NCBI GenBank assembly: GCA_003963225.1
Contig: RXKB01000004.1
Span: 124,001-188,000, forward strand
Reading direction: 5' to 3'
Origin: Candidatus Babelota bacterium
GTDB taxonomy: Bacteria; Babelota; Babeliae; Babelales; Vermiphilaceae
DNA length: 64,000 nt
Shown: positions 1 to 8,235 of the stretch, in pieces
Numbering within the stretch: position 1 is the first letter of the stretch
Layout of the letters: each line of letters begins with the position of its first letter
The notes under the pieces: model-generated
Database searches by the model: none
What the model saw: the letters and a program-made list of their open reading frames with translations, nothing else
What the model was told of the DNA's origin: nothing
Position numbers and translations under genes: made by a program

Positions 1-70
1 AAGGCCGAAAAAAATGGCTTTACTTTGTAATCTTTTGAACCAGAGTACGTTACTAATAGAAAGGATACCC

Positions 71-868
71 ATGAAAATAAAAGTATTAAGCTTACTTTTA
101 TTAGTATGTATTACATGCAATATACAAAGCTTCGATAAAAGCTTATCAAATCAGCAACAGCAATTTTCATATTTTTGGCAAAAATCTTTAGATAAGAAAG
201 CAAAATTTATACCAAAACGAATGACAGATATCGAAAAAGAACTACTGGCAAGTTACATTAAAAAAAAAATAAATGGCGCTCAAGGGCAAAATAACATAGA
301 CCTTGTAGAAAAATACAAGCGTCTTGATGCAGTTTTATCAAAATTAATTTCAGATGATTTAAGCACCGATTCTTTAAAAGACGAAAAGATATACACTGAT
401 TACTTTAATCTCGTTATTGCGGAACTTGAATCTTTGGGCGAAAATACTCAACTTATACTGCAAACAACAGGATTACGTCAAAGACTACTTGAAGGCAAGC
501 TAGAAAAAGCACCTTGGTTTGTAAAAGAAATTGCAGGATTAGCTTGGTTATTTGAACAAGACGCAAAACAAGCAGCACTTAATAAAAAACGAATAGACAA
601 AGGGCTACAAGCACTACGTCCATCACAATCACAATGGCCTAAGCCTAAAGATAAAGCATTATATATTATCAGCCTGGTAGATCAAATAGAAAGAAATTAT
701 CAACGTATAGATACTGAAGACTTGGCAACTATTATTGAAACATGTGAGCAATATTTAATTTCTTTTCTACCAGACATACCAGCGGTTTTAAAACGCATAA
801 CTCAGGAAGCTATTAATAAATTACAAAAAATAAAAAATATCAGATCGATTTCACAATTAAAAGAATAA
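71..868 (+). CDS. Secreted protein of unknown function
   Basis: I do not recognise this 265-residue protein. It opens with a short basic stretch and a hydrophobic run (MKIKVLSLLLLVCITCNIQS), a typical signal peptide, so it should be exported. The rest is charged, lysine-rich and predicted helical. An upstream in-frame ATG at 14 would bury the signal peptide; the ATG at 71 is preferred because AAAGGATA lies just before it. The next gene downstream is a decayed copy of the same family: its residues around YSLVIA-stop-LKSLG line up with YFNLVIAELESLG here. Possibly a lineage-specific exported family; function unknown. Confidence 0.75.
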   Translation: MKIKVLSLLLLVCITCNIQSFDKSLSNQQQQFSYFWQKSLDKKAKFIPKRMTDIEKELLASYIKKKINGAQGQNNIDLVEKYKRLDAVLSKLISDDLSTDSLKDEKIYTDYFNLVIAELESLGENTQLILQTTGLRQRLLEGKLEKAPWFVKEIAGLAWLFEQDAKQAALNKKRIDKGLQALRPSQSQWPKPKDKALYIISLVDQIERNYQRIDTEDLATIIETCEQYLISFLPDIPAVLKRITQEAINKLQKIKNIRSISQLKE

Positions 869-942
869 AATGTTACTACCTCATTATTATTCAATAGAAT
901 CCAACATGCATTATATAAAAAGTACTTCCAACAATAGGATAT

Positions 943-1724
943 GTGCTCTTAATTGGGTTCAATACCGTACATAGTAATAAACACATAATTTTAAGTAAAA
1001 GCGAAGTTGCAAAATTAAAAGATTATTTAATAAAAACACGCGATAAAGCTAAAACCAAAATTGAGAAAGCAGATGCTCGTATTGGACAAATGCGTGAAGA
1101 AAAAATGGACTTACAAAGCGATGCAGTAAAAGCTGTTAGAGATGAAAAATACCGAACTCACGATATCGTCGATAGCAACAACAAGCTTTTAGACCAGCTG
1201 CGCACTGGCAAATATTTATATTCTCTTGTTATAGCTTAACTCAAATCACTCGGAACAAGCGCTCAAAATTTGCAAGCAACAGGCATACGAGCAAAACTAT
1301 TTGCAGGTGAACAAGTGCATCCATTATTAGTAGAAATTAACGCTATTCAACCTAATAAATCACCAGAAGAGCTTGATAACGCTTTTAAAAATATAAAATA
1401 TGCAAAGAAAATGATCAACGTATGAACTATATCTTAACCGATCTTTTAAATAAAGTGTTAAACAAACATAGAGAAATTATGAATAAAGTCTGCCTAAAAG
1501 TTAGCTCGACTAAAAGTTGGCATTGAAAGTATCGAAGCTTGGGTAGAGATATTTTAGAACGATCCTAAGTTAGCAAAAGTATTAAAAACACGTGTTATTG
1601 GTGACCCTGTAAAACGAACAAGAGCTTATACTACTATAGATAAAATTCGACAAGAACATGATTAATAATCAAATGATACTCAAATCATTAATTGAGCAAT
1701 GGCTTACTTTATTTAAAAAGTAGT
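943..1724 (+). pseudogene. Decayed paralogue of the upstream secreted protein gene
   Basis: From a GTG at 943 the frame encodes a hydrophobic start and a lysine-rich helical stretch, then hits TAA at 1237-1239. The same frame resumes with LKSLGTSAQNLQATGIRAKLFAGE, which aligns with LESLGENTQLILQTTGLRQRLLEGK of the upstream gene, so the stop replaced a GAA codon. A second stop follows near 1423, and weaker coding-like stretches with more stops and frame changes reach about 1724. The alignment to the intact neighbour is direct; the reading as tandem duplication followed by decay is inference. The original ATG at 941 is out of frame, so the start is also damaged. Confidence 0.75.
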
Positions 1725-1743
1725 TAAAAACAATATTTGTATA

Positions 1744-1790
1744 TCAAAGAAGGGAAAAAGTTAATACACTTCTTCCCTTCTTTGAATTTT
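1744..1790 (+). terminator. Rho-independent terminator-like hairpin
   Basis: A perfect 13-bp stem (left arm 1744-1756, right arm 1773-1785) with a 16-base loop is followed by a run of T. It closes the decayed gene cluster and separates it from tsf. Confidence 0.7.
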
Positions 1791-1947
1791 TAAAAACTGT
1801 GCTAAATCAATATATGTTTTTATAACACTAACATTTACAATATTGTCATCTAATAGGCTAGCTTAAAAATTGATTGTAAAAAATACTCATTATGGCAAAC
1901 TAATGCTAAACAACCATATATATTTCATCCTTTTAGGAGCCTATATA

Positions 1948-2544
1948 ATGATAAAAATAGACAAGGAACTGATACAAGAACTACGTGATCGCACTGGCCT
2001 TGGCATGATGGATTGCAGAAAAGCATTAGAAGAAACACATGGTAATGTTGAAGCTGCAATAGAAGTATTGCGTAAAAAAGGAACCCTTGTAGCAGCAAAA
2101 CGTGCAGCTCGAACTACCAGCGAAGGGATTGTACATACCTATATTCATCCAGGTGATAGACTTGGAGTTATGGTAGAAATAAATTGCGAAACAGACTTTG
2201 TTGCTCGCACAGACGCTTTACGCACTTTAGCAAAAGATCTTTGCATGCATATCGCTGCAATAAAACCATTGTATTTAAATCCTGAAGAAGTGGATCCTAC
2301 GTTTTTAGAAAAAGAAAAAGCAATTTTAAAAGAACAGCTTGCAAGCTCTGGCAAACCAGAACAAATGATTAATCAAATTGTAGAAGGAAAGCTTAACAAA
2401 TTGTACTCTGAAATTTGCTTGCTCAAACAGCAGTTTATAAAAAATGATCAACAAACTGTACAAGATGCTATTAATGAAGTCATTGCAAAAACTGGTGAAA
2501 ATGTTGTAGTAAAAAGATTTGCACGCTTTGAACTTGGTGTATAA
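1948..2544 (+). CDS. tsf: Elongation factor Ts
   Basis: EF-Ts exchanges GDP for GTP on EF-Tu. The 198-residue protein begins with the UBA-like domain (ELIQELRDRTGLGMMDCRKALEE) and has the EF-Tu-contacting core with ETDFVAR near residue 90. It is of the short type, with one core domain shorter than the E. coli form. The ATG at 1948 is preferred over upstream ATGs because AGGAG sits 8 bases before it and the family starts here. frr follows after about 30 bases. The usual upstream partner rpsB is absent, and pyrH is missing between tsf and frr. Confidence 0.95.
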   Translation: MIKIDKELIQELRDRTGLGMMDCRKALEETHGNVEAAIEVLRKKGTLVAAKRAARTTSEGIVHTYIHPGDRLGVMVEINCETDFVARTDALRTLAKDLCMHIAAIKPLYLNPEEVDPTFLEKEKAILKEQLASSGKPEQMINQIVEGKLNKLYSEICLLKQQFIKNDQQTVQDAINEVIAKTGENVVVKRFARFELGV

Positions 2545-2576
2545 ATAAACTAATCGTCAGATAATAAAGGACTTGT

Positions 2577-3164
2577 ATGAAAGACATTATTTTAGAAGAA
2601 AATAATATAAAAAGCTTTCAAGCTCCCATGGAAGAAGAAGCTCAGCAATCAATAAAACATTTTGAACGAGAATTAGCTAAAATTAGAACAGGACGGGCAC
2701 ATACTTCTCTTGTAGAAGATCTTATAGTTATGTGCTATGGCAGCCAACTAATGCCTCTTAAAAGCATAGCTTCTATTGCTGCTCCAGAGTCAAGGCTATT
2801 AACTATTCAGCCGTGGGACAGCTCTGTAATTCCGGCTATTGAAAGCGCTATAAACAGTTCCGACCTTGGCATTACACCTTTGAATGATGGCAATTTAATC
2901 AGACTGCAGCTTCCTCAAATGACTTCTGCTCGTCGAGAAGAACTTTTAAAAATACTTAATAAAAAACTTGAAGAATGCAAAATAGGCATAAGAAATACAC
3001 GCAAAGAATTTAACAATATACTTAAAGAAGCAAAACAACAAAAAAAAATATCTGAAAATTTCTTTAATCGACTAGAAGACGTGCTTCAACAAATTACAGA
3101 GAAATTTTATAAGATTGCTGAAGAACATTCGTCTAAAAAAGAAAAAGATATTATCTCTGTTTAA
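2577..3164 (+). CDS. frr: Ribosome recycling factor
   Basis: RRF splits post-termination ribosomes together with EF-G. The 195-residue product has the family signature: KIRTGRAHTSLVED near residue 36, the beta-rich middle with LTIQPWD, IRLQLPQMTSARREEL, and the long three-helix bundle ending in a charged tail. The N-terminus is about ten residues longer than usual. AAAGGA precedes the ATG. It follows tsf closely and is probably co-transcribed with it. Confidence 0.95.
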   Translation: MKDIILEENNIKSFQAPMEEEAQQSIKHFERELAKIRTGRAHTSLVEDLIVMCYGSQLMPLKSIASIAAPESRLLTIQPWDSSVIPAIESAINSSDLGITPLNDGNLIRLQLPQMTSARREELLKILNKKLEECKIGIRNTRKEFNNILKEAKQQKKISENFFNRLEDVLQQITEKFYKIAEEHSSKKEKDIISV

Positions 3165-3222
3165 TTTGCAAAAATCGCTTTTCTTTTAAAAAAACTCTGC
3201 TAAAATGAGTTGAGTAAAAAAA

Positions 3223-3298
3223 GGGTTGCTAGCTCAATTGGTAGAGCAACAGACTCTTAATCTGTAGGTTCTTGGTTCGATTCCAAGGCAACCCACCA
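3223..3298 (+). tRNA. tRNA-Lys (anticodon CTT)
   Basis: Cloverleaf seen directly: acceptor GGGTTGC pairs with GCAACCC, the anticodon stem ACAGA/TCTGT encloses loop CTCTTAA with anticodon CTT, and the T-loop is TTCGATT. The CCA end is encoded. It reads AAG codons. It lies 10 bases before tRNA-Leu, so the two are probably one transcript. Confidence 0.95.
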
Positions 3299-3308
3299 CA
3301 TATTATGT

Positions 3309-3395
3309 GCAAGAGTGGCGGAACTGGCAGACGCACTGGACTTAGGATCCAGCTTCCGAAAGGAAGTAGGGGTTCGACTCCCCTCTCTTGCACCA
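3309..3395 (+). tRNA. tRNA-Leu (anticodon TAG)
   Basis: A class II tRNA with a long variable arm (CTTCCGAAAGGAAG). Acceptor GCAAGAG pairs with CTCTTGC; anticodon stem CTGGA/TCCAG holds loop CTTAGGA with anticodon TAG; T-loop TTCGACT. CCA is encoded. It reads CTN leucine codons. Confidence 0.95.
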
Positions 3396-3419
3396 TTTTC
3401 GTTGATAAAGGAGAGTAAT

Positions 3420-4802
3420 ATGGATGCTTTGACAAGCTCCTTAGATTATGAACTTCTTGACACTAATCAACAAGCTGGTGATTCTGATCAGCTATTTTTA
3501 GAACTATATTCTAAAGAATTTTTATATTTCGAATTTATCCCAATCGCAAAAGATAAAGGACAAGCTATTATTAATGTACATCAAGACGTAACAGCTTTGT
3601 TTATTGAACTTGCGTTGCAAGATCAACAAAAAATATTACGTCCATCCGGGATTGATCAACAGAACGTTACCCATGCATTTATAAAAGAACATTACACAAA
3701 TAGCATTATAAATCATCTTAAAGAATTTTTGCTTAAATTTTGCGTAATAGATTTTTTGTATCAACAATTAGAAAAAAATAAAATTTCTTTTGGCGGCAAC
3801 CCTATTTTACACAGCTGTTCACTCATACATAATTCAAAGGCGCAATATGTTTTTGATCTTTATTTAACAGAAGAAATTTCTATTGGTGAATGGAAACTAT
3901 TTCCATTTAAAGCGCCAAAAAGAAAAAACTATAAAGATCTTGATAAACAAGTTGAATACTTTATAGCAGAAGAATTGGCAAACGCAGAAAAAAGTACTGC
4001 CGATACTGTATGTTTACATGACTGGATCTTGTTTAGCTTAACACCTCTTGTACAAGATGAACAACCATTAGCCAAATCATTAACAACTTTATATTGGTTT
4101 AAAATGGCTGATGAGGAAATTGAAAGCCCATTAAAAGAGCTTTTTTTAGGGAAAAAAGTACACTCAACCATGATAACACATAATCAAGGATTACAAAATT
4201 TTTTAAGTAATTCATTAGTGTCAGATTATGGATTTAAGGTAACAATAATAGCGATAGTTCAACATCAATATGTTTGCTTTAATCAATTGAAATCATTTTT
4301 TAAAATCAAAACACAAAAAGATTTACATAAAAAACTTATAGAAATTTTTTCATATAGAAATGATATATCACAGCGCAGAGCAACTGTTGAAGAAGCTCTC
4401 AAGATACTTATGAACAAACATATTTTTTCTATTTCCGATCAGCTGGTATCAATCGAAAAAAATGAAATTTTAAGTAGCATAAAACAAATTTCTGATTATA
4501 ATGTATATAAAAGGCAAGCAGATTTTAATACACGCGTACATGAACTTGCCTTCAAACATGCTCATGAAAAAGTTCTTATTGACCAGATCATTTATAACGA
4601 AAAAATTACAGTGAACCTGCAAGATATGAAAGACTACTTAAACCTAACCAAGCGTCCAAGATTAAAAGACTTTTTATATTTTGATTTACCTAAAACTGAG
4701 TTAGATGGGCAGCAAATCCCTATTTCTCTACAACAGTTAAAAAAATATTGCGCTAGAGAGAAAGCAATAAATTATATTATTTATCATTTAACAAAAAAAT
4801 AA
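3420..4802 (+). CDS. Trigger-factor-like protein (tentative)
   Basis: A 460-residue soluble protein with no signal peptide. The ATG at 3420 has AAAGGAG 6 bases upstream; longer starts would run into tRNA-Leu. The architecture suggests a diverged trigger factor, the ribosome-bound chaperone: a long N-terminal region, a middle of FKBP-like size, and a helical C-terminus whose last 150 residues (repeated amphipathic helices ending in REKAINYIIYHLTKK) resemble the trigger factor C-terminal arm. Pairwise identity by eye is low, so this is a fold-level guess. Position between tRNAs and trxB does not decide the function. No peptidyl-prolyl isomerase motif is clear. Confidence 0.45.
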   Translation: MDALTSSLDYELLDTNQQAGDSDQLFLELYSKEFLYFEFIPIAKDKGQAIINVHQDVTALFIELALQDQQKILRPSGIDQQNVTHAFIKEHYTNSIINHLKEFLLKFCVIDFLYQQLEKNKISFGGNPILHSCSLIHNSKAQYVFDLYLTEEISIGEWKLFPFKAPKRKNYKDLDKQVEYFIAEELANAEKSTADTVCLHDWILFSLTPLVQDEQPLAKSLTTLYWFKMADEEIESPLKELFLGKKVHSTMITHNQGLQNFLSNSLVSDYGFKVTIIAIVQHQYVCFNQLKSFFKIKTQKDLHKKLIEIFSYRNDISQRRATVEEALKILMNKHIFSISDQLVSIEKNEILSSIKQISDYNVYKRQADFNTRVHELAFKHAHEKVLIDQIIYNEKITVNLQDMKDYLNLTKRPRLKDFLYFDLPKTELDGQQIPISLQQLKKYCAREKAINYIIYHLTKK

Positions 4803-4815
4803 GTGTGAATTTTTT

Positions 4816-5754
4816 ATGAAACATCCTGTTGCTGATCTTATTATTATTGGATCAGGCCCTGCTGGCCTTACAGCTGCCATTTATGCCGCTCGTGCAAATT
4901 TAAAACCAATTATTATTGAAGGATACAATCCTGGCGGGCAATTAATGTCAACTTCATTTGTAGAAAATTGGCCTGGAGAAAAAAGTATTCTAGGGCCAAA
5001 GCTTATGATGCAAATGCGCGACCATGCAATACATTTTGGTGCAGAAATAAAAACTGAAGCTGTTAATTCTGTTGATTTTTCAAGCCGTCCTTTTGCAATT
5101 AACACAGACTTAGGAAATACTTTTATGTCCAAAGCAGTAATTATTGCAACAGGCGCTAACCCTAAAAAATTAAACTGCCCGGGAGAATCTACGTATTGGT
5201 CCAAAGGTGTCACGACATGCGCAGTATGCGATGGGGCGTTTTATCCTAACAAAAAAGTAGTGGTGATTGGCGGTGGTGACACTGCAATGGAAGATGCTTC
5301 GTTTTTAAAAAAATTTACCAAAGAGATTACCATAGTACATATTCTTGATAAATTCACCGCTTCTTATGCAATGCAACAACGGGTAATAAACGATCCTGCT
5401 ATTACCAAAATCTATGAAAGTACCGTTAAAGAATTTCATGGTAACACAAACCACTTAACCGGTTTAACTATTTACAATACAAAAACAAAAGCTGAAACCA
5501 AAATTGATGCAGATGGGGTTTTTATAGCTATTGGTCTTTCTCCAAACACAGCACCATTTAAAAATCATCTAGAAATGGACCATATGGGATATATTAAAGT
5601 GCATGACCACGTACGCACTTCAGTTGAAGGTGTTTTTGCAGCAGGCGATGTACACGATTATAAATATCGCCAAGCAATTACGTCAGCAGGAGCCGGTTGC
5701 ATGGCAGCACTGGAAGCTGAGCGATTTTTAGCAACGTGCGAAGCAAGGATTTAA
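4816..5754 (+). CDS. trxB: Thioredoxin reductase
   Basis: Reduces thioredoxin with NADPH. The 312-residue flavoprotein has the FAD-binding GSGPAGLTAAIYAARA at the N-terminus, the redox-active CAVCDG near residue 136, the NADPH-binding VVIGGGDTAMEDA, and the C-terminal FAD motif GVFAAGDVHDYKYRQAITSAGAG. Length is normal for the low-molecular-weight bacterial type. The start lies 13 bases after the trigger-factor-like gene with a poor ribosome binding site, so translational coupling is possible. NADPH could come from the zwf and 6-phosphogluconate dehydrogenase genes later in the window. Confidence 0.96.
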   Translation: MKHPVADLIIIGSGPAGLTAAIYAARANLKPIIIEGYNPGGQLMSTSFVENWPGEKSILGPKLMMQMRDHAIHFGAEIKTEAVNSVDFSSRPFAINTDLGNTFMSKAVIIATGANPKKLNCPGESTYWSKGVTTCAVCDGAFYPNKKVVVIGGGDTAMEDASFLKKFTKEITIVHILDKFTASYAMQQRVINDPAITKIYESTVKEFHGNTNHLTGLTIYNTKTKAETKIDADGVFIAIGLSPNTAPFKNHLEMDHMGYIKVHDHVRTSVEGVFAAGDVHDYKYRQAITSAGAGCMAALEAERFLATCEARI

Positions 5755-5758
5755 AAGC

Positions 5759-6933
5759 ATGAAATTAACGTATATCTTTGTATTATTGAGATTATTTAGC
5801 ACCATTTTTGGAAGACCTTTTTCGTCACGTGAAGATATTCTAAAAATAAGCGAATTCTGGAATTGCCTTGCTCCATAAGTAAAAGAACCAATAAAAAAAT
5901 TCGCAAATAACTATGCCAAAGAGATTGAAGATAGTAAATTCCGCTTATTGCCAGCAAACGATCAAGCCTTGGTAGCTTTATTATTGAATCAAGAAAAACA
6001 AAAGTGTTTGAACGCAGAATAACAAGAATGTATTAATAAAGTAAAATCTGCATTCTTTGTAAAAGTATTAACTGAACAAGATTTGCACAATTTTTCTATT
6101 GTTGAAAAATCAATCATCCTGGAAAAACTTCTACAATAAATTTGATCACTGACCGCCAACATACCTATATTTTAAAGCAAGTAGATGACCCTGATATGTA
6201 TAGTCAACTTTTACTTGTGACTGATGCCGTGCGTTCACAGGTTGGCAGGGTATGCCAAATACCTGTCAACGATGTGTGTTTTATACCACACAATATTGGG
6301 GCTCATTTAAAAATATATCCAGAACGAGCAGTAACTTTACACCAATTTATTCCAGGAAAAGATCTTGATAGTCAGATGCCAACTTGTATCACTAATTATA
6401 TATCAGTAAAATAATTTTTTCTTTTTATACGCATAAAAAGAAAAAATTATACTTGGCAAAAAAAACCTTTTCCTGCAGACAAGCAACGCCTTACCATACA
6501 TATTATTGAATGGATGCGTTTGCATGAAGATTTAACGTCTATTGTAGCCCTTGATACTTTTATTGCAAACATAGATCGAAGTAACGAAAACTTATTATAC
6601 CTCAAAGAGCAAGATCGATTTTATGGTATCGATCAAACACGGTCGCTACATTATCCTATTGCGCATCATTGTTATGAAAGAATTAAACAGGCAAAAAATA
6701 ATGGTTATCTGACAAAATGCCCACAAAACATTTTAGAATGCTTGACTGAGTATAAAAAAAAATTACAAACATTATATGATACATTCAGTAATGAAACGAT
6801 GCATCAAATGATTGACCATCTCATCCCATATGTTGCTGATAATACATTAGAAAATGTAGGCTTGCAGGAAGCAATTCAATGTCTAAAAAATAATTTTGAA
6901 GACAATAGAAAGTATGTTTTAAATATAATTTAA
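5759..6933 (+). pseudogene. Decayed secreted kinase-like gene (PI-kinase/HipA-like fold)
   Basis: The ATG at 5759 encodes a signal-peptide-like start (MKLTYIFVLLRLFSTIFG), then the frame is stopped by TAA at 5876 and 6020. Around 6118-6139 coding moves by one frame and continues with NHPGKTSTINL and YILKQVDD, is stopped by TAA at 6412, and resumes in the same frame as WQKKPFPADKQ up to 6933. The second part carries LDTFIANIDRSNENLLYL and YGIDQTRSL. This is the D-x4-N catalytic loop and metal-binding Asp seen in PI3/4-kinase-like and HipA-like kinases. Family assignment rests on these motifs only. It was probably an exported effector and is now inactive. Confidence 0.7.
6411..6450. repeat. Perfect 18-bp inverted repeat inside the kinase-like pseudogene
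   Basis: Left arm 6411-6428 and right arm 6433-6450 are perfectly complementary around the 4-base loop ACGC. The repeat covers the TAA at 6412 that interrupts the kinase-like frame, and the frame is the same on both sides of it. It could be a terminator, a small inserted palindrome, or chance in AT-rich DNA. Confidence 0.75.
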
Positions 6934-7075
6934 CTGTTATAACTAAAATAGTATTGCTTAAACTTGAGGAATACTATTTTTTACTGTTTTGTTTACATAC
7001 AAGCAATGTTTTTGTTAGCTTTACAGAAATATTATTTTTAAGGATACAACTATTGTAAATAAATATAATAATATA

Positions 7076-7516
7076 TTGTATGTTATTTTTTTATATACTT
7101 TTGGTTGTCTTGGTAGCGAGCATACTAAGACATACATAACATTAGAAGATATAGAACATATTATAGCACATAACATATCTAATGAAATGGTACGCAAAAA
7201 TATAAACCCTTCAATTCATACAAAAGAAGGCTTACAAAAAATAGCAGACTGCTTGAATAACTATATCGTTTGCAATCACCCTGGCATTGTTCCATTAAAT
7301 AGTGAGCTTGTTAGCTGGGCAGAGCATGGTGTTGTTATTAAATACGATTCTTATACAGAAAAAATTATTGATATATCTTTAAATGTATATCATTTACAAT
7401 ATGATCCTCAAAGCAATAACTATGATGCTGCAATAAAAGAGATAAAACAATGTAACAAACATGCCAAATATTTATACTACTATTTGAATATTTTTTTAAA
7501 AAAGCTACAAAAATAG
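7076..7516 (+). CDS. Small secreted protein of unknown function, start uncertain
   Basis: I do not recognise this protein of about 146 residues. It begins with a hydrophobic stretch (YVIFLYTFGCLG) that looks like a signal peptide, followed by a mixed helical region containing many Asn, Tyr and His residues. The TTG at 7076 is the only standard start in frame, but the best ribosome binding site (AAGGATA around 7040) points to an in-frame ATT at 7052, which would add N-K-Y to the signal peptide. The ATG may have been lost. It could be a functional exported protein or an early pseudogene. Confidence 0.5.
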   Translation: MYVIFLYTFGCLGSEHTKTYITLEDIEHIIAHNISNEMVRKNINPSIHTKEGLQKIADCLNNYIVCNHPGIVPLNSELVSWAEHGVVIKYDSYTEKIIDISLNVYHLQYDPQSNNYDAAIKEIKQCNKHAKYLYYYLNIFLKKLQK

Positions 7517-7655
7517 CTTTAAAAATACAAAAAAGTCATTTACAAAAAAGCATGCGATTAGTTATAAAACGCCGTACTTGTATAACTAAATAGTTGTCGT
7601 CAGCCTTTAGTTGAGATAAAGCCTACATTAGAACCTGCATTGCAATATAAGAAAG

Positions 7656-7683
7656 TTGAAAAAAAACAGTGATTAGGTATACT
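7656..7683 (+). promoter_or_regulatory. Promoter upstream of rpmH
   Basis: TTGAAA at 7656-7661 and TATACT at 7678-7683 are separated by 16 bases, a good sigma70-type match. It lies 40 bases before the rpmH ATG and would drive rpmH-rnpA-yidD. The rest of 7517-7655 shows no gene. Confidence 0.55.
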
Positions 7684-7723
7684 CAATGTATAATTATCTA
7701 TTAATACATACAAAGGAACTTTG

Positions 7724-7870
7724 ATGTCAGTAACATTATTTAGAAAAAGCTTAAAAAAACGTCTTAGAAAACATGGTTTTTTAGTACGCATGCGCACTAA
7801 AGATGGCCGTAAAATTATTGCACGTCGCCGTGCAGCTGGACGCAAACAACTTGCTGTACAATCCTATTAA
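7724..7870 (+). CDS. rpmH: Ribosomal protein bL34
   Basis: A 48-residue basic protein of the large ribosomal subunit. The conserved block [18 protein letters not shown] followed by [15 protein letters not shown] is the bL34 signature. The N-terminus departs from the usual MKRTYQPS form and is slightly longer. AAAGGA lies 8 bases before the ATG. It heads the classical rpmH-rnpA-yidD order often found near the replication origin, but no dnaA or DnaA-box cluster is visible here. Confidence 0.95.
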   Translation: MSVTLFRKSLKKRLRKHGFLVRMRTKDGRKIIARRRAAGRKQLAVQSY

Positions 7871-7903
7871 TAGATACATAGGACCATTGGGTTAGTGGAA
7901 AAT

Positions 7904-8227
7904 ATGGCACGTGGCCTAACAAAGTTTAGCAAGCAAGAAATTAAATTTCTTTTTGAAAAAGCAAAAAAACATGCGTCGTGTGGTTCTTTTGTTATACTGC
8001 GTGCCGATAGCTTAGCAGATGTTGGTCGGCTGTTAATTGTTTCTTCTAAAAAAGTTGGTAATGCTCCAAAACGCAATCTCTTAAAAAGACGGCTTAAACA
8101 TATATTTTTTCAAAAAAAAATATACGACAAAGGGTTTGATTGGATTTTAATTGCTCGCAAAAAAGCTACAAAACTAACTTTTGCAACTTTAGAAAAAAAA
8201 CTGCTGCACTTTTTTGCTTTGGATTAA
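7904..8227 (+). CDS. rnpA: Ribonuclease P protein component
   Basis: Protein subunit of RNase P, which trims the 5' ends of tRNAs. The 107-residue basic protein has the family features: an aromatic-rich start (FSKQEIKFLFEKAKK) and the RNR-like motif region VGNAPKRNLLKRRLKHIF. The ATG at 7904 matches the family start; a GTG at 7895 would add three residues and is possible. It sits directly after rpmH. Its end overlaps the longest possible frame of the yidD gene. Confidence 0.92.
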   Translation: MARGLTKFSKQEIKFLFEKAKKHASCGSFVILRADSLADVGRLLIVSSKKVGNAPKRNLLKRRLKHIFFQKKIYDKGFDWILIARKKATKLTFATLEKKLLHFFALD

Positions 8228-8235
8228 AGAAACTT

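Noticed and set aside
3229..3435. Minus-strand frame of 68 codons
   Set aside because: It lies across the tRNA-Lys and tRNA-Leu genes and has no ribosome binding site.
7517..7723. Replication origin near rpmH
   Set aside because: rpmH-rnpA often flanks the origin, but no dnaA gene or cluster of DnaA boxes is visible here.
7600..7845. Minus-strand frame of 81 codons
   Set aside because: It is antisense to rpmH, which is certain from its sequence.
8140..8235. Longer start for the YidD-like protein
   Set aside because: It would lie inside rnpA in another frame and add residues unlike YidD.
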